Shown here one piece after another: positions 34,573 to 45,329 of a DNA stretch of 64,000 nucleotides. The stretch lies in contig LSRX01000519.1 of NCBI GenBank assembly GCA_001939145.1, positions 24,326 through 88,325 of the forward strand. Direction: 5' to 3'. The notes below the pieces were generated by a model. It saw nothing but the letters and a program-made list of their open reading frames with translations. It was not told the origin of the DNA and searched no databases. The number at the start of each line of letters is the position of its first letter. The first letter of the stretch is position 1. The stretch comes from Symbiodinium microadriaticum. Its lineage: Eukaryota > Sar > Dinophyceae > Suessiales > Symbiodiniaceae. The position numbers and the translations under genes were made by a program.

Positions 34573-34644
34573 GGACAGACGGACAGACGGACAGACGGAC
34601 AGACGGACAGACGGACAGACGGACAGACGGACAGACGGACAGAC
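34450..34644. repeat. (TACA)n, (CAGA)n and 8-bp (ACGGACAG)n microsatellites
   Basis: TACA repeats at 34450-34490 (with CGTC/CGTG variants to 34505), CAGA repeats at about 34527-34570, then the 8-bp unit ACGGACAG repeated about nine times to the edge of the N gap. The TACA block marks the 5' end of the LINE. Confidence 0.95.
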
Positions 34645-34897
34645 NNNNNNNNNNNNNNNNNNNNNNNNNNNNNNNNNNNNNNNNNNNNNNNNNNNNNNNN
34701 NNNNNNNNNNNNNNNNNNNNNNNNNNNNNNNNNNNNNNNNNNNNNNNNNNNNNNNNNNNNNNNNNNNNNNNNNNNNNNNNNNNNNNNNNNNNNNNNNNNN
34801 NNNNNNNNNNNNNNNNNNNNNNNNNNNNNNNNNNNNNNNNNNNNNNNNNNNNNNNNNNNNNNNNNNNNNNNNNNNNNNNNNNNNNNNNNNNNNNNNN
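34645..34897. other. Assembly gap (253 N)
   Basis: Unsequenced bases inside the microsatellite. Its real length is probably unknown, because CAGA-type repeats continue on the far side. Frames spanning it are not meaningful. Confidence 0.99.
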
Positions 34898-34969
34898 AGA
34901 CAGACAGACAGACAGACAGAGAGACAGAGAGACAGAGAGACAGAGAGACAGAGAGACAGAGAGACAGAG
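34898..34969. repeat. (CAGA)n and (GAGACAGA)n microsatellite
   Basis: CAGA units to 34920, then GAGACAGA units to 34969; the right-hand continuation of the repeat across the gap. Confidence 0.95.
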
Positions 34970-35345
34970 GCTCTGGAAGCGTATGAGTGACAAGAACGAG
35001 ACGAAGCCCTTGAAGCAGCCAAAGCGAGCGATGTGGAGAGACCGTCTGAGGGGGATGCCGAGAGTGAACGTAGTCACCGCCGAAGGCGGCTCAAGGCAAC
35101 TGCTGAGGGGGACTAACCTGGTTCCATGTGTTGATGTGATCTGCGGTGTTAAGTCTTGTGTAACCTGTCTTCTTGTGATATGTTGACCCGGCCCTCAGTC
35201 TCAGCAGTGTGCACAGCAGTGGGCACAAAGGGACATGCACACCCGAAGAACGGTCATGTTGTTAGGGACTTCATGAATTGCTTGGACCGTCGAAGGGGGG
35301 CATGCAAGTAGCGAAGCAACACCAGTGCCTCAAGGGGGGACTTAG
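34970..35345 (+). other. Possible 3' remnant of a coding or retroelement sequence
   Basis: From 34966 one plus-strand frame reads EALEAYE, a TGA, then QERDEALEAAKASDVERPSE and on to RRRRLKATAEGD and a TAA at about 35115. This is a charged, helical tail that looks like real coding sequence with one stop. Purine-rich tracts GAAGGGGGG (about 35289) and CAAGGGGGGA (about 35333) follow; the second resembles an LTR-element polypurine tract. No LTR pair was found, so this is a suggestion only. Confidence 0.3.
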
Positions 35346-35633
35346 TCTAGTTGTATCGATCATGTCATGTTTGTTGTGACACATGTTGTGCTGTTGATCC
35401 CCACAGAGCAGCTAGAGTTGTGAACAGCACAACGCACTGCGAAAGGGTGCACAGAGCAGGTGCCAACCCAAAGATGAGGCCTGGGGGTTAATAAGTCGTA
35501 ATGGGTTGGGGGGATACAAGAGTTGACACTCCACAGGCCTCATCGCAACAAAGTATCACACAGGATCCGAGACTGACAGTGTGCGCATGCGTGCGAGGGG
35601 TAGCGCCTGCTGCTCCTTTGTCTGTGTGGAAGA

Positions 35634-35682
35634 AGACAGAGACAGACAGACAGACGTACATATGCACACACACACACACATG
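35634..35682. repeat. (CAGA)n/(CA)n microsatellite
   Basis: AGACAGAGACAGACAGACAG followed by ACGTACATATG and a CA run. Short and isolated. Confidence 0.9.
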
Positions 35683-36118
35683 TTGAGAGAAGGATCATTC
35701 TTTTTGGGTTTCCCAACTCGCACAACAGTGGCGATGGGCTTTTGAGAAAGGCTAGAGCCTCTCTATGCTTCGCGGATTCATAGTTGTATCTTTGGCGGAC
35801 CTTGTACCGGAGACCTGCAGCGCATTGCCAGCTATCTCGAAGAAGTAGCCAACTCGGTTCCCGTCCTTTCAAACACCAGCAACTGTTAAACATCTGTTAC
35901 AAGCCTGCTTGCCATTGGCAAGTCGAGGTCACGATGCTGGCTCGTGATGATCCTCATATTGCCATCTTTCTGCAAGTCATTGTCGGCCTTATTTCCGCCG
36001 GTGCAAGTGTGTGGCACGGTACAGGGTCAGTAGGTCTTGAGAGAATCCCAAGAGGAGGCATCTTCAGATAGCTCACGTATTTTCTGCAGATGCTCACTCA
36101 CACTCGGGCATATCCCAG

Positions 36119-38962
36119 GAAAAGCTCATCTCGCAGATGACGCTTGAAGAGAAAGCAGGTCAGCTCACGATTTTGGCTGACACAGTCCGGCCCTGCAATC
36201 CGGATATCAATCCGGAGGCAGAAGAGATTTCTCTTGTTTCATTATGGGGGCAAGAGGGTGAAGGATGCTAGAGAGTGTCACAGTGTCACGCTTGTTCATC
36301 GTTTAGCGCACTTTTGTCTGCAAGGTCAATCACCGGCAGGCTCATGAAATGGTGGAGCAAATTCGCAAGAGCCGAGTGGGGTCTCTCTTCAACGGTGTCG
36401 GCATCAAGGAGCGGAGCCCGAGTAAGATCGCAGCACCTCATAGCACTCTCAGAGACTCACCCATTTATGGCATCAGTTTCCGCTTGGCCCGTCTTGCGAA
36501 GGAGGGCCGAGAGGCACAACGCCTCGCGGTCGAGGAGACGCGCCTGGGGATCCCCCTGATCTTTGGCAGCGTCGCTTCGTGGCACTTCGTGGCACTGCGC
36601 AGGGCCCAACACATGGTGGAGTGGACTTCTTTCTGTTAGGCTGTGAGCCCTCTCAGGATGTGATTCATGGCATGTGGACGGTCTTTCCCATCCCACTGGG
36701 CGAAGCGGCGAGCTTCGATCCAGACTTGGCATTCCAGACCGCGCGCGCGACGGCCTTGGAGACCACGGCCTCCGGCATTCACTGGACTTTTGCCGGACAC
36801 TCATTCTTAGATTCTTGCTTTGCTTTGCTTGCCTTCGCCCCCTTGTCGGTGTACGCTTAAGACAGTCTGAGACGAAATTGTCAGACTCATGCGGTTCTTG
36901 CAGGCACCCATGGTTGATGTCGCCAGGGACCAGAGGTGGGGACGAGTTGCAGAAGGTTCTGGAGAAGATGTCTTCCTGGGCAAACAGCTGGGAGTTGCAC
37001 GAGTCAGAGGCTTCCAAGGAAATGATCTACGTGCTGAGGACAGCCTGCTGGCAACACCCAAGCACTTCGCTGCTTATGGAGGGGTTTCAGGAGGCATGGA
37101 CTACAACTTCGTGGAGATTTCTGAGGCGACCCTTCGTGACGTGCATCTTCCTGCTTTCAAGGCTTGCATAGATGCAGGTGCTTTGACGTTGATGAGTGCC
37201 TTCAACGACATTGCCGGCGTGCCAGCATCAGGAAACCGGTGGCTATGTACGCAGGTGTTGCGCAACGAGTGGGGGTTTAAAGGTTTCATTGTGTCCGACT
37301 ACACGGCCGATGAAGAGCTTATTTGCCATGGCTTTGCAGCAGATGGGCGTGATGCCGCTCGACTCGCGTTCAAAGCAGGTGTAGACATGAGTATGCAGAG
37401 CGGCTTGTATGTGCAGCACATGCAAGATCTGGTCGCCAAAGGGGATGTGTCCATGGAGGAGGTTGATGAAGGAGTTCGACGCATTCTGAAGATCAAGAAA
37501 GCCATTGGCCTGTTTGAGAATCCGTACAAGTGCTTAGATCCAAAGCTTGATGAGAAGATGGAAAAGCTGCGAGCAGCTCACGAGCCGCTGGCCAGAGAGG
37601 CTGGCCGCAAGTCAATAGTGCTCCTCAAGAATGACTCGAAAGTGCTACCTCTGAAAAAATCTGGACAGAAGATAGCCTTGATTGGGCCTTTTGCGACAGA
37701 TACACAAAACCTTCAAGGTTGTTGGACAGTATACGGCGACAAGAAAAGAGCAGTTCCGCTGGATGTTGGCATCCGCAAAGCTTTGTCTAAGGCTGATGAC
37801 CTTGAGATTGTGCAGGGCTGCGACTTTGAGACTGCTGTAGACGGAGGAGTTGAGAAAGCTGTGGCGGCAGCCAAAAAGGCTGAGGTCGTTGTCCTCGCCG
37901 TCGGAGAGCCGGAGAATTTCTCTGGCGAGTCGCAATCCCGCACTCAGATCATCATCCCTCCAGCGCAGCAGGCTCTGGCCGAAGCAGTGTCAGCAACAGG
38001 AACCCCTGTTGTGGTATTGTTACGGACTGGAAGGGCGCTCGCACTCTACGGAGCTGTCCGGGACGCACAAGCGATTCTGGTCACGTGGTTTCTGGGCACC
38101 CAAACTGGACCTGCCATTGCAGACGTTCTCTTCGGTGACTACAACCCTGCAGGTCATCTTCCGGTCAGCTTCGCTGCGGACTCCGGGCAGCAACCCTTGT
38201 TTTACAACGCTCCGCGGACCGGACGCCCACAAGGCGATGGACCTCGCACCTTCAAAGCGAGTTGGAGGGAAGTGGCGAGCAAAGCCTTGTATCCGTTTGG
38301 CTATGGCCTGAGCTACACGGAGTTTTCTTTCACCAAGCCAAACCTCAGCACCAACAAGCTGGGCTGGGACCAGGCGCTTCAGGTGACCGCACAGGTGCCT
38401 GTCTCTGTTTGAGTCTGGCATCTAGGGTCTTTTGCTGCGCCGCTGCACTTTAACCTGTGACATGCGCCATTTCGAAGGTGAGCAATACCGGCAACCTGGA
38501 AGCAGCCAAAGCGACCCACTTGTTGGGATCCAAGAGTGCCCGTTGTGCCGGCTGAAACCTTAGGTGCGTTGGCTGGCGAGAAAGTAGCGCAGCTGTACGT
38601 GCACGACTGTGTTGCAAGTCGGGTGCGTCCGGTGCGAGAGCTGAAAGGTTTTCAGAAGGCCTGGGTCGTCATTTGTGTGAGCATTCACACGGCCGTGTGT
38701 GACAGGTGCTCTTGAAAGCTGGCGAGACAAAGACTCTCACGTTTCAGATCTCAAGGCAAAGGGCTTCGTTACTGTGGTACTCGATGTACTCGACATTCTA
38801 TTTCGAAAGAAGCTCAGGCACGACCTGGCTTTCCACGGGGCTGATGGCAAGCTCGTGGCAGAACCTGGCGAGTTCCACGTTTGGATTTCCGGCTGCTCAG
38901 TACGGCCCTCAGACGCCCGTCTCTGGCAACTTCTATGTCCATGGGGTGTGCTGAGCTGCTGA
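36119..38962 (+). CDS. GH3 beta-glucosidase (BglX-like), spliced
   Basis: Hydrolyses terminal beta-D-glucose from glucosides and cello-oligosaccharides. Nine exons join in phase: 36119-36217, 36325-36408, 36502-36570, 36657-36791, 36904-38394, 38478-38490, 38564-38658, 38706-38755 and 38818 to about 38962, roughly 727 codons. Visible in order: LISQMTLEEKAGQL, then RLGIPLIFGSDVIHG, APMVDVARDQRWGR, KHFAAYGG, the nucleophile motif FIVSDY (Asp codon 37297-37299), GDYNPAGHLPVSF, YPFGYGLSYTEF, and the fibronectin-III-like tail NTGALAGEKVAQLYV then AFHGADGKLVAEPGEF. Domain order and motifs match bacterial periplasmic BglX. Introns begin GC five times, GA once, GT twice. One exon is only 13 nt. The true start is not fixed; an ATG at 35934 (MLARDDPHIAIFLQ) is a candidate first exon. 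No clear signal peptide. Confidence 0.92.
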
Positions 38963-41332
38963 CTGTTGGCTGCAGGCATCTGGGGAACACGCGAAGTTTG
39001 ATTTGCTCGCACCTTAAAGCTGCAGCCCCGAATTCCGGGGTGCAGCGACGAGTTTGTACAGGTCTTGCAGCATCGCGCAGCATTGGCTGTTCCGGTCCTG
39101 CCTAATCAATTCACTATTGTCGTCGACCTCTTACAAGGGGCACGTCTGCAAGCTTGCTCTTTTGAGTGGCAGCTAGCCCGCCCAAGCCGGCCAGGCTTCG
39201 TGACAAGCTTGCGAAGGAAAATGCCCTTTCGGAGTCTTTCCGATGTTTTTGTCGTGTCCTAGTGCCGCAAGGTGCTGAGGGGCGGCCGCGCACTCTCGAA
39301 GGCCCCACACAGAGTTGAGGATGCACTCACGAAAAGAGACCTTGAGAGGCAAGAAGACGCAGTCATATTTGGGAAGGCCAGGGATGCCCAGTTTGAAAGG
39401 CAGCCGGGTGATTGTTTACTTTGAATTAGGGTGGCTGGTGCCACAACTGCGGCGCGGCCTGCTCGCTTGCTCTGCTGTAGGTTGCTGACATTTGCTGACT
39501 GTCTGCGTCGAATGAGTCACACACATGCTGCACGCCAGGTCTTGACCGAGGCTTCAGGCCTTCTGCTGGAGGAGATTTCCGGTTGCAGCATCCCGAGGGC
39601 GATGATCTGCACATGCTTCGAAAATCCCATGAGCCCAATGACTCGCTCTGACAGGTCCTGTTGGTGTGCAAACCTCGGGAATTCGACCGGTAACTGTTCG
39701 GCAGATAGAGTTTCAACAACAAAACTCAGGTGCCGGAAGTACCGAAAAGCACCCAGAGGTGCGGGTCTGGACTTGGGCATGGGCGATCTAGGATCAGAGA
39801 AGACAGGGAATTTGGCTTTGAGTATAAATTGCACAGGTTTACACATACTCCTGTGCAGAGGCTGAATTTTCATTGCAAGCCGTTCGGGCACTTTGTAGCA
39901 CACGGAGCGAATGCTGGCAGCTGCTCTGCCTGGCAGAAGCAATCACACATGACCTGCCAGGAAAGCCAGCTTCTCGCAGAAGGCTTGCGTTTCTACAGAG
40001 GTTAATCTTCGTTCCAACTCTCATTCCAAGCCCATCTGCAAAGCGAGCATGGCTGGCGAGATATCGTCTCCGAAGCTTTGCCACGTGCTTTCTTGCAGGG
40101 TTCATCAGCAGAGTTGAAGAGCTTCGTCGCCGGCTGAGAGTGCAGTAAACAGCAACACATGTCTGAGAGAAGCCAGAGGTGCTTGGCGAATCTTTGCCAA
40201 GTTGTTTACCACCGTGTCTAGGCAGCCAATGTGGGTCGTCCGCAGAGCAGGGAGCTTAAGGAAGCGGCTCACACGCCGGCAAGAGTGGCCGTGTCGAGTG
40301 GTACAACACCTTGGGTGCTTTCCTCCGCCATTGCACGCGCTGTTTGTTCCACTCGCGTGCGAAGGCTTGAGCGGGTCGGGAGAATCACTGAAGGTCTACA
40401 TGGGTCTCGAACACACGAGTTAAGGCCCAGCATTGCTGAAGAAGGCTCAGTTCCTGAGATTCGGAACTTCATCTACTTGCCCCCAAACTTGGTCGCCGTG
40501 GGCTCGCTGAGACCGGACATAACGACGAATGCACGGAAATCTTTCCAAATGCCAGAAGCCACAAAGATAATGACATGGAAGAACGTTGAAGATGGTGTTG
40601 CTGATTGGGTTGGATCTAGGCTAGTCTCGGGGATATTGGAGGCTGGTTGCTGCCAGCGAACAGTGATTGAATTTGTGTCGGATGGCCAAAAGAAAGGTGG
40701 TCGGGGCCACGCAAGTGCGCACCCGTGCAGACACCGAGCCAGACAGTTGAAGCAGATTGGCAGCCTTCCTTCGCCGTCTGGCCAGAGAGAAAGGTCGTGC
40801 TGGCGGGAACCCAAGTGCTCGGGCACGGCACTGGGCCTTTGCCCAAACCATTTTCACATCAAGGCCGCTTGTTCATGTGTTGCGCTTCTCGTGTGCTTTT
40901 TGGAGCTGTCTTCCATGTCCTCCAAGATCGTGTCCACTTTTGCTAGTTTAGGTGCTGCGCGATCCAAGACGTTGCTGCTGATGGACAGGCCTGTGGCAAG
41001 ATCCTTCCCATCCCCGCATCCCCGAAACTGCTTCAACATGGATCAACATCAACCTCCCTCCAACCAATGCCGCATTCTACCTTGACTCTACATGCTGGAA
41101 GGCCTCTCAAGCGAGAGCGAAGGGGTCGAGCGGGGGAGTTTCGGCAGCGCTAGGGCCCCGGCAACTGGCTTCGAGTTGGGCCGTGACTGCAGAAGTCGGC
41201 CTAGGCTTGGATGTGCTGCTGGCTACCGACTCCAGCGCTCGGGCTGTTGCCAGTCAGCCTGGTTCATAGCACACCAAGGAACGCGAATCAGAGAGTCATA
41301 GCAGTGTACTGTACCTTCACCACAATGCGCGA
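38963..41332. other. Intergenic or unresolved exons
   Basis: No domain recognised. At 39315-39424 a plus-strand frame reads a highly charged helix (EDALTKRDLERQEDAVIFGK and on). At about 40440-40650 a frame reads EIRNFIYLPPNLVAVGSLRP and on to WKNVEDGVADWVG. Both look like exons of an unidentified plus-strand gene, but I cannot join them. Confidence 0.35.
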
Positions 41333-42292
41333 GTGCAGCGTGTTACTTGTAGCACTTGGCAACCTTTTGCACGTTCGTTTGGCTTGGAAGACGTTGCCTC
41401 TCCCCTTTCCAGAGACTTCCGCAGAAAGATGGCGGATGCTCGCCTGCAGTTTGGCATGGCCGCAACATTGATTGCTATTCGCTTGCAACTTGGGCCATCG
41501 CTTGATTTCAGCCGACTGAATCCAATCGAGGAGAAGGATCTGGTCCGCAAAGCCTGCCTGAAGCGGGGCGTCAGGCCTGACAGCATCGTCTCTAAAGTGA
41601 CCTTCGACGTGGAAAAGGCAAGGAAAGCCAACAAGGCAAGCGGAGTAAGAGGTACTGTTCGATGTGGCTGTGTTTGGAGAGGACAGCGTAAGGACGAGAT
41701 GCCGTATCAAAACGACAGCATGCCCATATTTGTCAGCAAAGGAAGAGGAAGCATCGGCAATGCACTCTCGCCCTTCAACGTGAAGGTTCCTGGCAAGATG
41801 ATGAGTTGGGCGACAGAGGATGGTAAGCAGGGAGGGAAGCCACTGCCCATTGACCGGCCCCTGGAACTCGTTTGGCAGGCAGCCAAAGTCTCCGAAGGAG
41901 AGGACTGGCCCTCCTACTTTGCGCGGCGAGCAAAAATCTATAAAAAGGGAAAGCCTCAGAGACGCTATTTGGCTCGGGATGCAACGATCGCGGGCTCCTG
42001 CTTCGGCCTTCCTGAAACTGTTCCGTACGTGCCTTCTAGAGCCTTCTATTGCACCGCCTATGAAAGAGCCTTGTCCGGCCTTGAAGAGTTCCAGCTGCTG
42101 GAAGACCTGGTTGCTGAAGGTTTCAACCTGATGCTCCTGGGCCCCGATGGGTTTCCCATGTCCGAAGAGAGAAGTGCCATCGCAAAGGCATACAAAGATG
42201 GATCTCGGCCGTTTGGACATGAGCGTGTCTTGGTCGCCATGCTGCGGCAAGAGTACCCATGGCAGCGGGAAGCTCGCTGTTGGGTTGAATGA
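41333..42292 (+). CDS. Conserved-looking protein of unknown function, intronless
   Basis: A single open frame of up to 319 codons with coherent composition throughout and no intron needed. I do not recognise the family with confidence. Notable segments are IEEKDLVRKACLKRGVRPDS (a possible basic helix), PFNVKVPGKMMSW, PLELVWQAAKVSEGEDWPSY, RRYLARDATIAGSCFGLPE, YVPSRAFYCTAYERAL, a block LLEDLVAEGFNLMLLGPDGF and FGHERVLVAMLR near the end. The ending style reminds me of uncharacterised proteins in phages and large DNA viruses, but I cannot name one. The start is uncertain: the frame opens at 41333, and an internal ATG (MADARLQFGMAATLIAIRLQ, 41429) is an alternative. The lack of introns contrasts with its neighbours and could mean retro-insertion or transfer. 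Confidence 0.6.
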   Translation: MQRVTCSTWQPFARSFGLEDVASPLSRDFRRKMADARLQFGMAATLIAIRLQLGPSLDFSRLNPIEEKDLVRKACLKRGVRPDSIVSKVTFDVEKARKANKASGVRGTVRCGCVWRGQRKDEMPYQNDSMPIFVSKGRGSIGNALSPFNVKVPGKMMSWATEDGKQGGKPLPIDRPLELVWQAAKVSEGEDWPSYFARRAKIYKKGKPQRRYLARDATIAGSCFGLPETVPYVPSRAFYCTAYERALSGLEEFQLLEDLVAEGFNLMLLGPDGFPMSEERSAIAKAYKDGSRPFGHERVLVAMLRQEYPWQREARCWVE

Positions 42293-45200
42293 GCCACAGC
42301 GAGCCGAAATGGCTGGTACAGTGTACAGACGTGTACAGCAATCAGGCCTGAGCATGAAAGTTCTCTTGCCCTGAAGTGCGTGTGCAACACACGAAGTACT
42401 AGCTAGGGCCACGGGGAAAGAGTGAGGGTTCGTGAGAGCAGTGTCCACGAGCTTGGAAGTGGCAACAGTCCGAGGCTTTACGACCGCTTCGATGGGGACC
42501 TCAGCAAGCTTTCCGCCTTGCTGCAGCTGCTGGAAGACAGGTGCGACCTGATGCCAAGACTAATTCCTCGGCATCACAAAAGGCAGCAGATGAGTCAGCC
42601 TCTAACATCCAGACCGTCAGGTGGGAGTTCCCTGCCAGGGTGTTTCCGCTCCTGTGGACGCACATACGGCGGGCCTCTGGCCGTTGCTAGCTCAGTGTCT
42701 ATGCAGCGTGGAAAGGTTTTGATCCTGATGTGTGTTCGGACGTTGCTGTAGCCATCTGTCTTAAAGCAGCGCTCAGATTTCGAAGCTGTGCTCTGGCGCT
42801 TTGCTTCGGGGGGTCCGATGCGAGGTGCTGAAGATCATAGCAAGCCACTGAGTAAAGACGACTGGGCTGGAGCCTGAGCGCATGAAATGCAGGCAGTTGT
42901 CCCGTTTCCCCGTACGAGTGCCGCACAGTGCTACGCGGTCAGTTTCTTTTGTGCTGCACATTGAGAGCAGCTTTAATTGCTGTCAAAAGTTGGATCTATG
43001 CATGTTTCTGCCGAGCATGGCTTCCACAACTCTTTTTTGGAAAGCAGCTGCCGACATGCGAGACCACGTACCAATGTTCTCCGAGCTGTCGTGTGGCTCG
43101 GAAAACGATTGAAACAGTAACAAACGGGTGCACTAGCATTCGTACATCTTGCAACTCTCCCAGTGAGACATTACTATTCATTCGCAGAACTAGCTTTGGG
43201 TTCACTCAGCAAACACAGCCATGGCGGCTAATTCAAAGGAGAGCGATGTTGCAGAGAAGTGCCTTGTTGGCAACCGGAGCAGCAAACTAGAAACTAGCTT
43301 AGACTCTGCACGACTCAGCAAGACTGGGCGATTTGTGGTTCGGGAGTCCGGTCTCACTCGGAGCGACGAATAGTCAAACCGCTTCAAGCTGGCACCACGA
43401 AATTCTTCAAAGCAACGTTCCAGGAAGTCTGCCATGAAGAAGCTGTACATTTCAGCGTTCCTAAGCGTGGCACAGACAGTCATCACCATTCAGTCGGAGC
43501 CACTGCTCGTCAAGGACCTAAGTTCCCCAGTTTACACAAACCTTTCGTGCCATGTCTGGCTTTGCAATGCTTTGGCGATCTGTTGCAGGAGCTCGCGGGT
43601 GGCGACGTAGGGCTCACTGCCAAGCTGCTTGCCAACACGCAAGGCTTCGTTGGTGTGCTGGGCATCATTGTGAACCAGAGACTTTGAAGGCACGTGGGTT
43701 CGCCAGTTCGGTTTTCTTTGCCGTGCTGCAGATGCCTGGTGCCACAGATGTAGACGAACTCTTTGCAGATTGCATTAGCTGTGACGACGAACTCAGGACC
43801 GGTGGCAAATTCTCCGATGCCCTGGGAAGAAAGCAATTTCTTGCCCTGGGGCCCCTGGCAAACGTTCTGTTCGGCAGCTAGGCAGCATGCCATAGCTGTC
43901 CGGCATGGTGCAGATCCGGCAGCACTGCACTGCCACCCTGCACTGTGAGTCTCTGCCAAGGCTTGATGATATTTCGAAACTCCCAGAAGCTCAGGGTGGT
44001 CTTGCTGACGGCTCAGCAATCAGGCCAAGGTTTCGGGAGAAGGATTGGGGCATTGCCCGATGTGAGGCCGGTGCGGGTTCTCAGAGCCATCCTGACCACG
44101 TTCTCGAGCACGGTGATGCTTACAGCGGCCCTGTGCCTTGGCAGAGGTTCCCTCTGGGGGCTTTTGATCAGTGAGCTTGGTTGGGTCGTTTCTTGCGAGC
44201 ATGGCGGCAGTAGCTATATTACAGCTATGTGGGATTCATGGCTTGGATTCCAGGTGAGGATGCATCACCATGCAAGCATGTGGACATATTGGACAAAATG
44301 ATGAAACATCACTGCACGTCAAGGGTTGCCAGACTCGGATCAGGACTAAAACTGATAGCATAGGTCGCGTGGCAGTGCCGACGGCACTTGCAAGAGACTG
44401 GGAGACTTGGAGTTCGAAGCAGTTTCGACGTTGTACACACAGCCGACAATCACGCAGTGTCACACATCCTCGACTTGGGTGGTGCAGAAATGCAGCACTG
44501 TGCAGTGCAATCTCGTTCAAACTGCTCTGGGGCGAATTGAGTTTTGCCACGGCATGGAAGACAATCTGCAGGTTGACTGATGGAATCGTTTAGTACATGT
44601 CGTGCTACACGTTGCAACGCTCCGCGAGAGTCAAAGATTCCAGGTCAGACGTGGCCCAGGGCGCCGAGCTGGGCGCTGCCTTGAGCAAGATGGGCACCAC
44701 GGCACAATCTCGAAGCTGTCAAAGCCATGCCTCCAAAAAATGATGATCCGAGGGGCTGCTGTCGGTGCGGGCATAGTTATTACGCCGTTTGTGGACTGCC
44801 ACTGCCTGCGCAGCACGATAATTTCGAGCCTAGTCTGTTGAATGTTGTTTGGAATCTGAGCGTATGACGAAGGAGGCTCTCTTCTTGCAAAGATCCAAAA
44901 GCCCGCGAACGGCGTACTTGGTGCACCTCGTTTGCAAAGCCTGTCATTCGGCAGCCGACAAGCGCCACGTCGCCACATGCTCACGTCGCTGCGTGCTCTG
45001 TGGGCTCCACCTCATTCAGGTTGTCGGCACTGGGATGCGTTCGCGCCTTACCCTATGATGCCTCGGGAGCAGAGAAGGCCCAGCAGAGGCATCGGTGAGT
45101 TGGGCCGAGGTGCATGCGGCATTCGTGGGGTTTTCGGTGCCGGAAACGCTTCGATGCGCACAGAGGAAGACCCTGGCATCTGCCATGCAGTGCTCTGGCT

Positions 45201-45329
45201 TCGACCATGCACTACTGTAGACATCCCCGTTCATGCGGCGTGTATCCAAAGTGCATGAAGAGGCTGTCTTCTATCAATCCGTTTGGCTTCTTGTGCCTGC
45301 GTTGCAAAGCTACACGGTGCTGCACATGT
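42293..45329. other. Intergenic, no supported gene
   Basis: About 3 kb. A frame from 42422 (with LYDRFDGDLSKLSALLQLLE) and opposing frames near 43510-44019 look partly protein-like, but none shows a family signature. At 42299-42313 the minus strand reads AGCCATTTCGGCTC, one mismatch from the spliced-leader core, with no gene behind it. Confidence 0.4.

Noticed and set aside
41288..42448. Minus-strand frame of 386 codons
   Set aside because: Antisense shadow of the plus-strand gene at 41333-42292, which has the more protein-like composition and fits gene direction.
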